From Candidatus Cloacimonadota bacterium (GTDB lineage Bacteria > Cloacimonadota > Cloacimonadia > Cloacimonadales > TCS61): 35,814 nucleotides of DNA. Below, piece by piece: positions 13,848 through 21,966 of this stretch. The first letter of the stretch is position 1. Each line of letters opens with the position of its first letter. The notes under the pieces were generated by a model. It searched no databases and had not been told where the DNA came from. It saw nothing but the letters and a program-made list of their open reading frames with translations. A program made the position numbers and the translations under genes. The stretch lies in contig JAGGWC010000105.1 in NCBI GenBank assembly GCA_021157645.1, positions 1-35,814 of the forward strand, read 5' to 3'.

Positions 13848-14096
13848 ATGGTAAGTAAATTGCGAGCGTGGTTATATTTCAACCAACTAGGCTTTGGAAT
13901 CGGAGCATTTTTTGGATTAATATACACACGACTATTTACAAAAGGAACAGTTCTTTATTCGATTTTTAATTTACCATCCAGGCTCGCAATGCTCTTTACC
14001 AAGAGCAACTTACTAATCTTACTTTTTGTTGTTATTTTTTATGCATTTTTATTTGCATATATTCAGTCTAAAATAAGGAGAAAAAGAATAGTATGA
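13848..14096 (+). CDS. Small two-to-three-TM membrane protein, 82 aa
   Basis: Begins 6 bases after the preceding stop. Hydrophobic stretches at about 12-27, 34-45 (weaker) and 52-72, ending in a strongly basic KIRRKRIV tail on the cytoplasmic side. It overlaps the next gene by 4 bases (ATGA). No family recognised. Part of a run of four coupled small membrane proteins. Confidence 0.65.
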   Translation: MVSKLRAWLYFNQLGFGIGAFFGLIYTRLFTKGTVLYSIFNLPSRLAMLFTKSNLLILLFVVIFYAFLFAYIQSKIRRKRIV

Positions 14097-14323
14097 ACTT
14101 AAAATATTATTTAAGGAAATATAAGAAAGTATATGGTTCAATAGCAGGAATAATACTCTTAATTCATTTCCTAAAATTAGCAGGTCTTCTTTTATTTGAA
14201 GATTTAATAGTCCTTAAAATAGGAGCTACAGAGTGGAACTGGGCTGTAAAAATATCAGTTGTAATACTCTTAGCATTAGTAATATTCCATGAAGATAATA
14301 ACTTTTATAGAGGTAAAAAATGA
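14093..14323 (+). CDS. Small two-TM membrane protein, 76 aa
   Basis: Starts within the ATGA overlap with its upstream neighbour and overlaps the next gene the same way. Helices are predicted at about 16-35 and 48-65, with a basic N-terminus (LKYYLRKYKK) and a charged end (HEDNNFYRGKK). No homologue recognised. Tight coupling on both sides implies equal production with its neighbours. Confidence 0.65.
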   Translation: MNLKYYLRKYKKVYGSIAGIILLIHFLKLAGLLLFEDLIVLKIGATEWNWAVKISVVILLALVIFHEDNNFYRGKK

Positions 14324-14667
14324 CTAGATATGAAGTATTCATAGGATTATTTGGAACAATTCTCTTAACTAGAGCTATTTGGTATATGCTTACAATATAC
14401 CATACTGGAGTATATTTAGTCATATTATTAGGAGTTCTATTATTAATGATGAAACCAAAGATACTTAAAAGACTTCCAGATTTCAAAGCATTTAGTAAAA
14501 CTGTTCAAAACAGAGCATTATCTTCTATTTCAGCATTGCTTATTGGCTATGGGGTATGGATGTTCTTGAATCCTTTTATGTATAAGTATAAATATTGGAT
14601 TTTAGGAATAGGACTATTCTTAATTATATTCCAGCAATCATTGGGAGAGGTGTTTAATCATGGCTAA
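14320..14667 (+). CDS. Four-TM membrane protein, 115 aa
   Basis: Hydrophobic helices at about 5-22, 27-43, 64-80 and 90-106, with a basic loop KPKILKRLPDFKAFSK between helices 2 and 3, placing that loop and both ends on the cytoplasmic side. Coupled by ATGA to the gene before. The next start lies 8 bases inside its end, behind GAGAGGTG. Small four-helix proteins can be holins or membrane scaffolds, but nothing here decides. Confidence 0.65.
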   Translation: MTRYEVFIGLFGTILLTRAIWYMLTIYHTGVYLVILLGVLLLMMKPKILKRLPDFKAFSKTVQNRALSSISALLIGYGVWMFLNPFMYKYKYWILGIGLFLIIFQQSLGEVFNHG

Positions 14668-15472
14668 AAAATCAAATAATGAGATATTGTTTTTAATAAT
14701 AGGAGCATTGGTAGTTTTAGTAATTATAAAATATCCCTCAATTTTACAGGGAAACAATAATGATTTCAATTATGACAACAATATAAATCAAGATTTTGAA
14801 ATGCAAGAAAAATCATGTAGTGAGTATAGTATTTATAATCAATATGTTAGTGATTTTGGTTTAAGAAATGTAAATGCTTTAAATTCATTATGTGAAAAAA
14901 TATATGCACCAGGAACAACTACAGAATCAGATGAATATAGTTGTTATATAGATGGTGCTGAATATAGTTTTGTATGTCCAGGAACAGATACATGGGATTC
15001 ATTACCTTCTTCAAGTAATTGGAAAATATTTGTAAGTGCATTCGAAAAGAAGTGTGATTCTATGAATGCTAAGTTTATTTGTAGAACTGATTATTTTGGA
15101 TGTATATGTAATAAAATACCTCCTTCTTATGATTATTCTCAAGAAGAAGATAATAATGAAGAACAAAATCAAGAAGAAGTAATTCAATGTGAAGATGTAG
15201 TATTACCTGAATATGGGGATTTAGGTGGAATTTGTAGAGAAAATGGTTATTGTGCTGGTTCAAATGAAGTCTGTGATAGTTATTGGGACTATTTAAATCA
15301 AGTACATAAATGTGGATGTACAGATAAAGCATACTGTGGTCAGTATTGTTATGAATATTTGTGGGATAAATGTGTTTGTCCACCAAACAGTCATGAAGAA
15401 GTTGTAACTAAGAGTACTATAGAATGTGTTCCAGATAATTGTGAATGTAGTGGTTCAGAGGTGATATGCTAA
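14660..15472 (+). CDS. Cys-rich ectodomain protein with N-terminal anchor, 270 aa
   Basis: A single N-terminal signal-anchor (residues about 9-27) is followed by an extracellular part with more than 25 Cys. Acidic, Gln/Glu/Asn-rich spacer sequence (about 155-172) separates two Cys-rich halves. The second half has short-spaced Cys such as CGCTDKAYCGQYC and CECSGSEVIC, likely disulfide knots. There is no C-terminal TM. The GAGAGGTG site upstream supports the start. It is the first of four consecutive large surface proteins. Role unknown; receptor binding or envelope spike assembly are possible. Confidence 0.72.
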   Translation: MAKKSNNEILFLIIGALVVLVIIKYPSILQGNNNDFNYDNNINQDFEMQEKSCSEYSIYNQYVSDFGLRNVNALNSLCEKIYAPGTTTESDEYSCYIDGAEYSFVCPGTDTWDSLPSSSNWKIFVSAFEKKCDSMNAKFICRTDYFGCICNKIPPSYDYSQEEDNNEEQNQEEVIQCEDVVLPEYGDLGGICRENGYCAGSNEVCDSYWDYLNQVHKCGCTDKAYCGQYCYEYLWDKCVCPPNSHEEVVTKSTIECVPDNCECSGSEVIC

Positions 15473-16887
15473 TGGTAAGAAGAAATAAATTAACGAGTCT
15501 TTTGAACAGAAGAATTTCTAAGTCATTTAAATTATGGCATATAATTGCATTTTTATTTGCTATAATAATTATATTTAATAATTATAATGCTACTACTTCT
15601 CAAAGTGCATCTTTAGTAAATATAGGAGGTCAGGATTTTAGATTAGCATATCCTGTTATGAAAGCATATAGATGCGAACCTTCAGGACCTGAACAATCGT
15701 TTTATATTCATTCAGAAGGTAAAAAAATATCAGGGAAGATTTATTGTACTAATTCTGTTTCAGTATCTTCCCAAGATGCTCTAACAACATATAATGGGGA
15801 AAAATATGATGAATTACCAAAAATGCAAAAAGATTCTGGAAAATATTCTATTCCTTACTGTCATGTTTATGTTAAAGCAAATTTAAAAACTGTTGGGACA
15901 TTATCTATTTGGCAATGTGATAAAAATGATAATTGTTATGAATATAAAGGAACATTAAGTAATAATCTCTGGAATGATATTGGAAAGATAGGTCAAACAA
16001 CACCTTATGAGTATATTAAATTCGAAACTGGAGGATTACTTGTTTATCCTGATGTAACATTTAGAGCAGATTATGTTCCTTATGGACTTCATCTATGGTC
16101 TACAACCGCAGGATATGGAATTTTAAAATATCCTACCTGTGATTTATCTTCCTTTTTAGATGAACAAGGTAAATATGATTGGAAAAAAATAGGAGGTTCA
16201 GATGTTGTAAATGGTTATTTAGGTTTTGATAAACAAATAAACATTATTGAATATTGGAATGATGTATCTATAAATTTAAACTCTAAAATGAGACAAAGTG
16301 CATATAATCCTCAAACACAAAGATTATGTTTAGACCATAAGCTATGGACTGTAGATAAATTTGCTAATTATTATTATCCTAAACAAGTAGTTCAGCAGGT
16401 AGATTGTTGTCCTGGAGAAATAGTTGGAACGTTAATGTGTGGTGAAGATTATACTTGGTCTACTACTACAGGTTCTTTAGAGGGACAACCCTGTATGTCA
16501 GATATTGAGATGCCTGATGTTCCTTATTATGGAGAAAATAAAGTAGAGAAATGGCATTGTATAAATGGAAAATGGGAAAGAAATATTGTAGCTGTTGAAT
16601 GTATTGAAAATGCTGATTGTCCAGATAAAGAAGGAATGGTAAAAACATGTATAGATTATGAATGTAGATATAGTCAGAGTGCTGAATATATTAAAACAGA
16701 TACATTAGATTCTATATTTGGAAATTGGAATTTCTTAAAAGGACTTCAAAACTGGTTAAAAGGTATAGGATTAAATCTTGATTTAGGAACTCTAAAATGG
16801 GTTTTCTTATTTGGGATTGCTTTTTTAGTTATAATCTTACTCTCTGGAGGCAGAGGAGGAGGAAGAGCAGTGGTGGTAGCAAGATGA
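15472..16887 (+). CDS. Ectodomain protein anchored at both ends, 471 aa
   Basis: ATG 15472 (TAATG overlap with the previous stop) is preferred over ATG 15466, which is only one base from the GAGGTGAT site. Residues about 20-40 form a signal-anchor after a basic start (RRNKL...NRRISKSFK). The ectodomain of about 390 residues has roughly 16 Cys, beta-rich segments and a late CIENADC...CIDYEC pair. A hydrophobic or amphipathic region (about 410-435) precedes a final TM helix (WVFLFGIAFLVIILL) and a Gly/Arg tail. Anchoring at both ends is unusual and is shared with the gene at 18422. Confidence 0.75.
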   Translation: MVRRNKLTSLLNRRISKSFKLWHIIAFLFAIIIIFNNYNATTSQSASLVNIGGQDFRLAYPVMKAYRCEPSGPEQSFYIHSEGKKISGKIYCTNSVSVSSQDALTTYNGEKYDELPKMQKDSGKYSIPYCHVYVKANLKTVGTLSIWQCDKNDNCYEYKGTLSNNLWNDIGKIGQTTPYEYIKFETGGLLVYPDVTFRADYVPYGLHLWSTTAGYGILKYPTCDLSSFLDEQGKYDWKKIGGSDVVNGYLGFDKQINIIEYWNDVSINLNSKMRQSAYNPQTQRLCLDHKLWTVDKFANYYYPKQVVQQVDCCPGEIVGTLMCGEDYTWSTTTGSLEGQPCMSDIEMPDVPYYGENKVEKWHCINGKWERNIVAVECIENADCPDKEGMVKTCIDYECRYSQSAEYIKTDTLDSIFGNWNFLKGLQNWLKGIGLNLDLGTLKWVFLFGIAFLVIILLSGGRGGGRAVVVAR

Positions 16888-18422
16888 AAAAAATAATTAT
16901 TTTAGGATTAATATTAGTATTAATAGCACTTCCAACAGTAAATGCTATGACTGTTATTTCTAAAGATGAAATGCAGTTAAGAATATCTCAAACGACTAGT
17001 TTTGTGGATTTTATAAAAGAGTATTTTGGTTTTATGACTACAGGTAGCCAATATCATCCATGGTTATGCGAACATACTACAGGAATAATATATTGTGATG
17101 GTACTGAGAGTTATTGTTTAGCATTCTGTTGTAATAAAGGAGATTATGATGCATGTGATGATTCTGAGAGTTGTACTAGTAATTCAGATTGTGATACAGA
17201 TGAAATTTGTTGGGGAAGCCCTAAAAAATGTGTGGAGTTAGATTGTCCTTCTGGAACTATTCCTGAAAATCATGAATGTGTATCTACATCAACATGTACA
17301 GATTCAGATGGTGGAAAAAACTATAATGAAAAAGGAGTTGTAACAGTTACTTCAAATTCAGGAGAAGTTAAGAAATATGATTATTGTAGTAGTGGAACTA
17401 CCTTAAAGGAAAGATATTGTAGTTCTGGAGAAGCTAAAACTACATCTCATACTTGTCCAGGAAGCTGTTCAGATGGAAAATGTATTTCTAGTGGTGGTTC
17501 AGGAACATGTACAGACTCAGATGGTGGTTTAGATTATTCTATGAAAGGAACATGTGTAGATGATGCAGGTTCAAATACAGATTATTGTGATGGAGATACT
17601 TTAAAGGAGATGTATTGTGATAGTCATCCATATACTGGTGATAATGTATGTTATGTTTCGTCTTATTCTTGTCCTGGTGGTTGTCAAGATGGAAGATGTA
17701 TAACTAGTAGTTCTCCAGAAGTGACTATTTTATACCCTGAGAATGGAAAGGATTTCCAAACTTCAGCTTCAAAATTAGATAAAGTAATATTGAAAGTTAA
17801 TGTTAAGGATACTGATGGAGATAAAATGACTGTTGAATTTCTAATTAAAAAAGATAATGTTGGTTATTTAGCATCTACTAAAACAGGAGTAAGTAATGGA
17901 GAAGTTACAGCTACAATTATAAATATTCCTCCAGCTAGATATGATTGGGAAGTAAATGTAGATGATGGAGAAACTACAACTACAAAATCAAGTTATTTTA
18001 CAGTATCTACAAATATGGGTGGAGAACAGAATGGTACTTCAGGAGATGAAACAGATTCAGATGGAGATGGAATACCTGATGATATAGATGACTTCCCATT
18101 TGATGGAGATAATGATGGCATTCCAGATGACCAAGATGTATATGACAACACTTGGAATTATTCTATTGGAGATGAAAATACTGAAATAGGAAATTCTTCA
18201 GCCTCTGGAACTTTTTGGGTTGTAAAATCTTCAGGAGGTACGAAAGAATGTATAGAAGTAAGTAAGGCGGAATATCCTACAGGATATGTGAGTAAAGAAG
18301 CATGTTTATCTGCAATTAAAGAAGATACAGAATATGTATCTCCAATAGATATTAAGGATATACCTATATGGGTTTGGGGAGTATTAGGAGTAATTGTCCT
18401 TTTAATAATAATTAGAAGATAA
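16884..18422 (+). CDS. Anchored surface protein with duplicated Cys repeat, Ig-like domain and calcium-type Asp repeats, 512 aa
   Basis: The start at 16884 (ATGA overlap) gives a clean signal peptide, residues 1-21. In order: a Cys-rich region (61-136); two copies of a C-T-D-S-D-G-G-x-x-Y module with conserved C..G.C ends (138-200 and 209-272); an Ig/cadherin-like beta domain (278-390) opening with SPEVTILYPENGKDF; a thrombospondin type 3-like Asp-rich segment (DSDGDGIPDDIDDFPFDGD), which should bind calcium; a Ser/Thr/Gly stretch; and a TM helix with final RR. The duplicated Cys module is familiar to me from DPANN archaeal surface proteins. Role: adhesion or structural spike, inferred. Confidence 0.78.
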   Translation: MKKIIILGLILVLIALPTVNAMTVISKDEMQLRISQTTSFVDFIKEYFGFMTTGSQYHPWLCEHTTGIIYCDGTESYCLAFCCNKGDYDACDDSESCTSNSDCDTDEICWGSPKKCVELDCPSGTIPENHECVSTSTCTDSDGGKNYNEKGVVTVTSNSGEVKKYDYCSSGTTLKERYCSSGEAKTTSHTCPGSCSDGKCISSGGSGTCTDSDGGLDYSMKGTCVDDAGSNTDYCDGDTLKEMYCDSHPYTGDNVCYVSSYSCPGGCQDGRCITSSSPEVTILYPENGKDFQTSASKLDKVILKVNVKDTDGDKMTVEFLIKKDNVGYLASTKTGVSNGEVTATIINIPPARYDWEVNVDDGETTTTKSSYFTVSTNMGGEQNGTSGDETDSDGDGIPDDIDDFPFDGDNDGIPDDQDVYDNTWNYSIGDENTEIGNSSASGTFWVVKSSGGTKECIEVSKAEYPTGYVSKEACLSAIKEDTEYVSPIDIKDIPIWVWGVLGVIVLLIIIRR

Positions 18423-20641
18423 TGAGAAGAAAGACAGAAATAAAATGGTGGCATGTAGTCTTAGCAATAGTTATACTTCTTTTTATGGGAAACAGATATG
18501 GATTATTTACTTTTGGATATACTCCATCAAGTGCTTCTTTTGTTCAATATGCAGGAGAGTTACATATACAATATGCTAGTTGGTGGGATGATAATAGATT
18601 TAATTCAGATACTACAGTCGAAATCGGAGATTATAAATTTGAAACTATAAAATATGACCAATTTTTAAGAGGATATTGTGATTCAACAGATGCTCCAGTA
18701 CAATATTGTCATGTAGTTAATAATGGTGGGAATCATCTGTATACTAATGGAATGCAATGTACTTTATTAAGTAATTATACAGATGAACATGGTTGTGAAG
18801 TTAAAGAATATCACTGTAAGTATTATTCCTGGTCTAATAATTGTGCTAGATATGGTGCAGGGTCACATACTACTTCATGTAATTGTTTAGGGCAAGTACC
18901 AAATTTTCATCACATGCCTACTAGAGATGCAGAATCAGACTATATTAAAGGAGGATATACAGAGTCTTATACAGATTCAGGAGGACATATAAATTATGGC
19001 TGTTCATATGTAATTAAAGTTTATAAAAATAATGAATTAATAGATACTATAGGTCATGCTACAGGAAATGCAGCAAATATGACTGGAAGTTCACAAAGAG
19101 ATTATGAGTATATTCATGCGGAATTTGGAGAACAGAAATGGTATAATTATCACGAATGTAATTCTATTCTAAATAGATTTACAGTAAAAGTTCCAAATGA
19201 TGCATTTAATATCTCTATTTCAACTCCAGAAGAGTATTACATACAAGGAGATGATGCTGTAAGCACAATTAAGATAATAAATAATTGGAAACCTGTAACT
19301 TCAAGGGTAGCTATAAAAGTATGCCAACCTACCTTTGGTTCAAAACATTGTGAGATTTATTCTCAAAAAAAAGAGTTGGTTTTAGGAGAGAACAATATTA
19401 ATTATTCAGTACCAACAAGACATACAGCAGAAAAATTAGAAATAACTCCTACTGTCGAAGTATATCTTAATTTAAATACTTTTAATTTAAATGGATTAAA
19501 TGTTGAAGCATGTAAGGTTAAGAATGATAATTTAAATGCTTATTGTGATAAAAGCAATATAGGAAGTGGATTAATAAAGGTTGACAAAGCAAAAGCAGCA
19601 GGGTATGTATTATATACTATTGGTTCAGTTACTACAAATACTACAATTGTAAAAGTATATCCTAAAGAATATGAAGAATTGTTAGAAGCAAATCAAACAA
19701 TTCTTACTTTAAATCAATCCTTAGAAGAACAAGTTGCTATAATTAAACAATTAAATGCTTCAATACAGTACAAAGCAGAAATAATTCAGAATTTAACAGA
19801 TAATTTAGCAGTTCAAGCAGAATATATTCAAGAATTAACAAATAGAGCAGATGAACAGGCTCAATATATTGACCAATTAACAGATAATATAGATGAGCAA
19901 AGAGTGTTAATAGAACAATTGACACAAGAAAGAGACCAACAACAAGCAATCATAGACCAATTAAATCTTAATATTAATGAAAAAGTAGAGTTGATACGGA
20001 GTCTTAATGCTACTATTGAAGAACAAGATGAAATGATTGCTCATTTAAGTACAACCTTACAAGAAAAAATAGAATTAATAAATCAATTAACAGCTACAAA
20101 TGAAGAACAAGCAAGATTAATAAGATTAATGAATCTAAGCTTTGCAAATGAATCTTATATTATAGACCAATTAAACAATAAAATAGAAGATGACGCAGCA
20201 GTAATTGGTAATCTTACAGATTCTCTTTCACATCAGGCAGAAATTATTAAAAATATGAATAGAACATTACAAGAAGATGCAATATTAATTCAACAACTAA
20301 CTGACAGTAATGCTAGACAAGCAGAAATAATAAAGAAACTTAATCTTACTGTAGCTGAACAAGCAGAAATAATAAATAATATGAATCTCAATCTTGAAGA
20401 ACAGGCTCAAATAATTAAAGACCTTAGATTAAAAGTAGACGAAGAACAGGAATTAGTAAATAACTTAAATTTAACTGTACAGCAACAACAGCAATTGATA
20501 GAATTATTAAAGAATACTGAGCCAGACCCAATACCACAAGAAGATAATGGCTTCAAGATTCCGAAAGATATTGGAGGAATTCCAACATGGGTAATAATAA
20601 TTGGAGGTGTAATATTCTTATTAATAATAAGAAGACTGTAA
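18422..20641 (+). CDS. Coiled-coil stalk protein anchored at both ends, 739 aa
   Basis: Start in a TAATG overlap. An N-terminal signal-anchor (about 10-30) is followed by a Cys-rich globular part (about 40-240) and a beta domain (about 250-410) opening NISISTPEEYYIQGDD. Then comes a very regular coiled coil (about 414-699) built from 14-residue repeats with consensus AExIxxLTxxLxEQ. An IPTWVIIIGGVIFLLI anchor and RRL tail end the protein. The end anchor resembles that of the preceding gene product (IPIWVWGVLGVIVLLI, RR). The many N-L-T/N-A-T sequons in the coil suggest glycosylation. A trimeric or dimeric stalk holding a head domain off the membrane is the likely architecture. Confidence 0.8.
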   Translation: MRRKTEIKWWHVVLAIVILLFMGNRYGLFTFGYTPSSASFVQYAGELHIQYASWWDDNRFNSDTTVEIGDYKFETIKYDQFLRGYCDSTDAPVQYCHVVNNGGNHLYTNGMQCTLLSNYTDEHGCEVKEYHCKYYSWSNNCARYGAGSHTTSCNCLGQVPNFHHMPTRDAESDYIKGGYTESYTDSGGHINYGCSYVIKVYKNNELIDTIGHATGNAANMTGSSQRDYEYIHAEFGEQKWYNYHECNSILNRFTVKVPNDAFNISISTPEEYYIQGDDAVSTIKIINNWKPVTSRVAIKVCQPTFGSKHCEIYSQKKELVLGENNINYSVPTRHTAEKLEITPTVEVYLNLNTFNLNGLNVEACKVKNDNLNAYCDKSNIGSGLIKVDKAKAAGYVLYTIGSVTTNTTIVKVYPKEYEELLEANQTILTLNQSLEEQVAIIKQLNASIQYKAEIIQNLTDNLAVQAEYIQELTNRADEQAQYIDQLTDNIDEQRVLIEQLTQERDQQQAIIDQLNLNINEKVELIRSLNATIEEQDEMIAHLSTTLQEKIELINQLTATNEEQARLIRLMNLSFANESYIIDQLNNKIEDDAAVIGNLTDSLSHQAEIIKNMNRTLQEDAILIQQLTDSNARQAEIIKKLNLTVAEQAEIINNMNLNLEEQAQIIKDLRLKVDEEQELVNNLNLTVQQQQQLIELLKNTEPDPIPQEDNGFKIPKDIGGIPTWVIIIGGVIFLLIIRRL
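19665..20520 (+). repeat. 42-bp-periodic repeat encoding about 20 fourteen-residue coiled-coil units
   Basis: Within the 739-aa protein, about 20 successive units of 14 residues (two heptads) follow AExIxxLTxxLxEQ, for example AEIIQNLTDNLAVQ, AEYIQELTNRADEQ, AQYIDQLTDNIDEQ and VELIRSLNATIEEQ. No insertion or deletion breaks the 42-base register. The DNA copies have diverged, so the periodicity is maintained by selection on the coil rather than by recent duplication. Confidence 0.9.
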
Positions 20642-20642
20642 A

Positions 20643-20786
20643 ATGGCAATGGAAATATTCGCAAAGATAGGATTAATTTCAAGTAAAATAATAGAATTGT
20701 TATCAGTGAATACAGGACAATCTAAAGACACAATTGTAGGCGTACTGGTGATATTAGTAATATTGTTTTATTGGTTAAAGAGGTAA
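20643..20786 (+). CDS. Small single-TM protein, 47 aa
   Basis: Starts 1 base after the stalk protein stop. The N-terminal half is amphipathic (EIFAKIGLISSKIIELL); the C-terminal half is a TM helix (TIVGVLVILVILFYWL) ending KR. Its final Lys-Arg codons and stop form the GAGGTAAAAATGG start cassette of the next gene. Function unknown; it could be a minor membrane component alongside the stalk. Confidence 0.6.
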   Translation: MAMEIFAKIGLISSKIIELLSVNTGQSKDTIVGVLVILVILFYWLKR

Positions 20787-20788
20787 AA

Positions 20789-20920
20789 ATGGTATTAAGA
20801 AGAAGACCCAGAAGTGGGTATGGTTTAAAGGATGGAAGTAGAAGAGGTCTAAAAAATGGAGGAAGAGGTAGAAATAAGACATCTAAATGCAGACATCCTA
20901 GTAAAAAAAGAAGATGGTAA
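20789..20920 (+). CDS. Tiny Arg/Lys/Gly-rich basic protein, 43 aa
   Basis: Starts MVLRRRPRSGYGLKDGSRRG and continues with Gly/Arg and a Lys/Arg-rich end (SKKRRW). About 17 of 43 residues are Lys or Arg and only two are acidic or lacking in contrast to charge: effectively unstructured and polycationic. The GAGGT ribosome site is in the last codons of the gene before. It is first in a cluster of small polycations (20789-21933). Such proteins typically bind nucleic acid; the spindle virus SSV1 packages a comparable small basic DNA-binding protein, VP2. No sequence homology to VP2 is claimed. Confidence 0.65.
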   Translation: MVLRRRPRSGYGLKDGSRRGLKNGGRGRNKTSKCRHPSKKRRW

Positions 20921-21516
20921 AATATGTAAAAAGAAAATATATTTCAAAAACAAATGTAAGGTCTCATTATAGAAGAATTAATGGAAGAGAAATAAGAGTC
21001 AGACCTTATGAAAGAAGAGTTAAGAGAGCGGAATATGGATATTTACCTAGAAGTATGACAAATAAAGAGTATAAACGAATATTCTCACCTAATGCCGATG
21101 CAGATGAAGATGGTATTAGAAACTGGGATGATTGTAGACCTTTTGATAATTCTAAACAAGATTCACAATTTCTAGTTTCAATTCCATTTTTATATTCTTT
21201 AGATGTAGAAGCTAAAGATGAGTTAGAAGCTGAAAGAAGAGCAATTGAAATTTTAGAGAGTGAAGTTGATTCTTTTAGTTCTAATGGAAGTATAGAAGAT
21301 ATTACTTTTTCAGGATTACCTAATGATTTTGAAAAAGTAGAGGAAGGAAAATGGTCTGTAATCCTTAAAGGAAAGTATATAGATTATGTTACTGCTGGGA
21401 CGGCTGAAGAAGCTGAAGAAATAGCTGAAGAAGAAATATATAAAGATATAGGTGTAAACGGAACTATTACTGAAATAGATTATAGTGATATTGAAGTTCA
21501 AGAAATTAATGAATAA
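20914..21516 (+). CDS. Protein with basic N-terminus, Asp-rich calcium-type loop and acidic beta/alpha repeats, 200 aa
   Basis: Overlaps the preceding tiny gene by 7 bases. Residues 1-60 are strongly basic and resemble the polycations on both sides. Residues about 61-79 (NADADEDGIRNWDDCRPFD) match a thrombospondin/dockerin-like Asp loop that I associate with archaeal and phage structural proteins. Residues about 85-200 are acidic and appear to contain two copies of a beta-alpha-beta unit (SLDVEAKDELEAERRAIEIL and YVTAGTAEEAEEIAEEEIY). A bifunctional linker between packaged DNA and a protein shell is an attractive but unproven idea. Confidence 0.7.
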   Translation: MVKYVKRKYISKTNVRSHYRRINGREIRVRPYERRVKRAEYGYLPRSMTNKEYKRIFSPNADADEDGIRNWDDCRPFDNSKQDSQFLVSIPFLYSLDVEAKDELEAERRAIEILESEVDSFSSNGSIEDITFSGLPNDFEKVEEGKWSVILKGKYIDYVTAGTAEEAEEIAEEEIYKDIGVNGTITEIDYSDIEVQEINE

Positions 21517-21519
21517 AAA

Positions 21520-21666
21520 ATGGTAATCAAAAAGACAAGTAAAGGGTATATACTGTTCAGCAAAAGCAAACCAAGAAGAAAATTAGGAGGACCATATAAA
21601 AGAAAATCAGATGCCTTAAAACGAGAAAGGCAGGTACAATTTTTCAAACATCATAAGAAGAGGTAA
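21520..21666 (+). CDS. Tiny basic protein, 48 aa
   Basis: Starts MVIKKTSKGYILFSKSKPRR and ends FFKHHKKR. Lys plus Arg make up roughly 40% of residues. A short beta-hairpin-like start (YILFSKSK) is followed by a KRKSDALKRERQVQFF helix, so it may be a miniature DNA-binding fold rather than a fully disordered polycation. It shares the ATGGTA start context and the KKR-stop/GAGGTAAAAATGG junction with its neighbours. Part of the basic-protein cluster; nucleic-acid binding is inferred. Confidence 0.62.
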   Translation: MVIKKTSKGYILFSKSKPRRKLGGPYKRKSDALKRERQVQFFKHHKKR

Positions 21667-21668
21667 AA

Positions 21669-21839
21669 ATGGTAAGAAAAGCAAAATCAGGACAATATAG
21701 AACCATAGTTCCTAAAAAAGGAGTATATATACATGTTAAGAAAACAAAAAAAGGAAAAATGGTTGCAACTAAATTAAGAAGAACTAAAGCTCATGCAAGA
21801 AGAACTCGAAAACCAAGAGTTCAAAAAATAAGGAAATAA
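21669..21839 (+). CDS. Tiny basic protein, 56 aa
   Basis: Starts MVRKAKSGQYRTIVPKKGVY and ends in a Lys/Arg/Thr-rich tail (RRTRKPRVQKIRK). The only potential structure is a beta-hairpin around GVYIHVKKTKKGKMV. It lacks acidic residues entirely. Two bases separate it from the previous gene, behind GAGGTAAAAATGG. Its similarity in layout to the 48-aa neighbour (MV start, short hairpin, basic tail) suggests the cluster arose by duplication followed by divergence, though identity is too low to prove this by eye. Confidence 0.62.
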   Translation: MVRKAKSGQYRTIVPKKGVYIHVKKTKKGKMVATKLRRTKAHARRTRKPRVQKIRK

Positions 21840-21861
21840 TGCTCTTTTGAGGTGATAAAAA

Positions 21862-21933
21862 ATGGTAAAAAGAAGAAGAAAAACCAAAACTACTAAAAAG
21901 AGAAAGACAACAAGAAGAAAACGAAAGAGATAA
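21862..21933 (+). CDS. Protamine-like 23-aa polycation
   Basis: The product contains only Met, Val, Lys, Arg and Thr: 16 of 23 residues are Lys or Arg and 5 are Thr (begins MVKRRRKTKTTKK). A strong GAGGTGAT site lies 7-15 bases before the ATG, which argues that this tiny ORF is truly translated. The composition is that of a protamine or viral minor core protein used to neutralise and condense DNA. It sits just before two strongly expressed hydrophobic proteins. Too short for any homology search to be decisive. Confidence 0.6.
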   Translation: MVKRRRKTKTTKKRKTTRRKRKR

Positions 21934-21952
21934 AAAGAATAAACGCTTAAAT

Positions 21953-21962
21953 AAGGAGGTGA
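21953..21962 (+). promoter_or_regulatory. Near-perfect Shine-Dalgarno site for the 68-aa membrane protein
   Basis: AAGGAGGTGA is complementary to the archaeal 16S rRNA 3' end and is followed at optimal distance (4 bases) by ATG 21967. Only this site and the one at 13639-13648 have the full ten-base match. Both serve short two-helix hydrophobic proteins. Confidence 0.85.
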
Positions 21963-21966
21963 AAAA

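Noticed and set aside
13859..13989. Inverted repeat TTGCGAGC/GCTCGCAA
   Set aside because: Both arms lie inside the coding sequence of the 82-aa membrane protein, about 120 bases apart, with no matching function. Probably coincidence.
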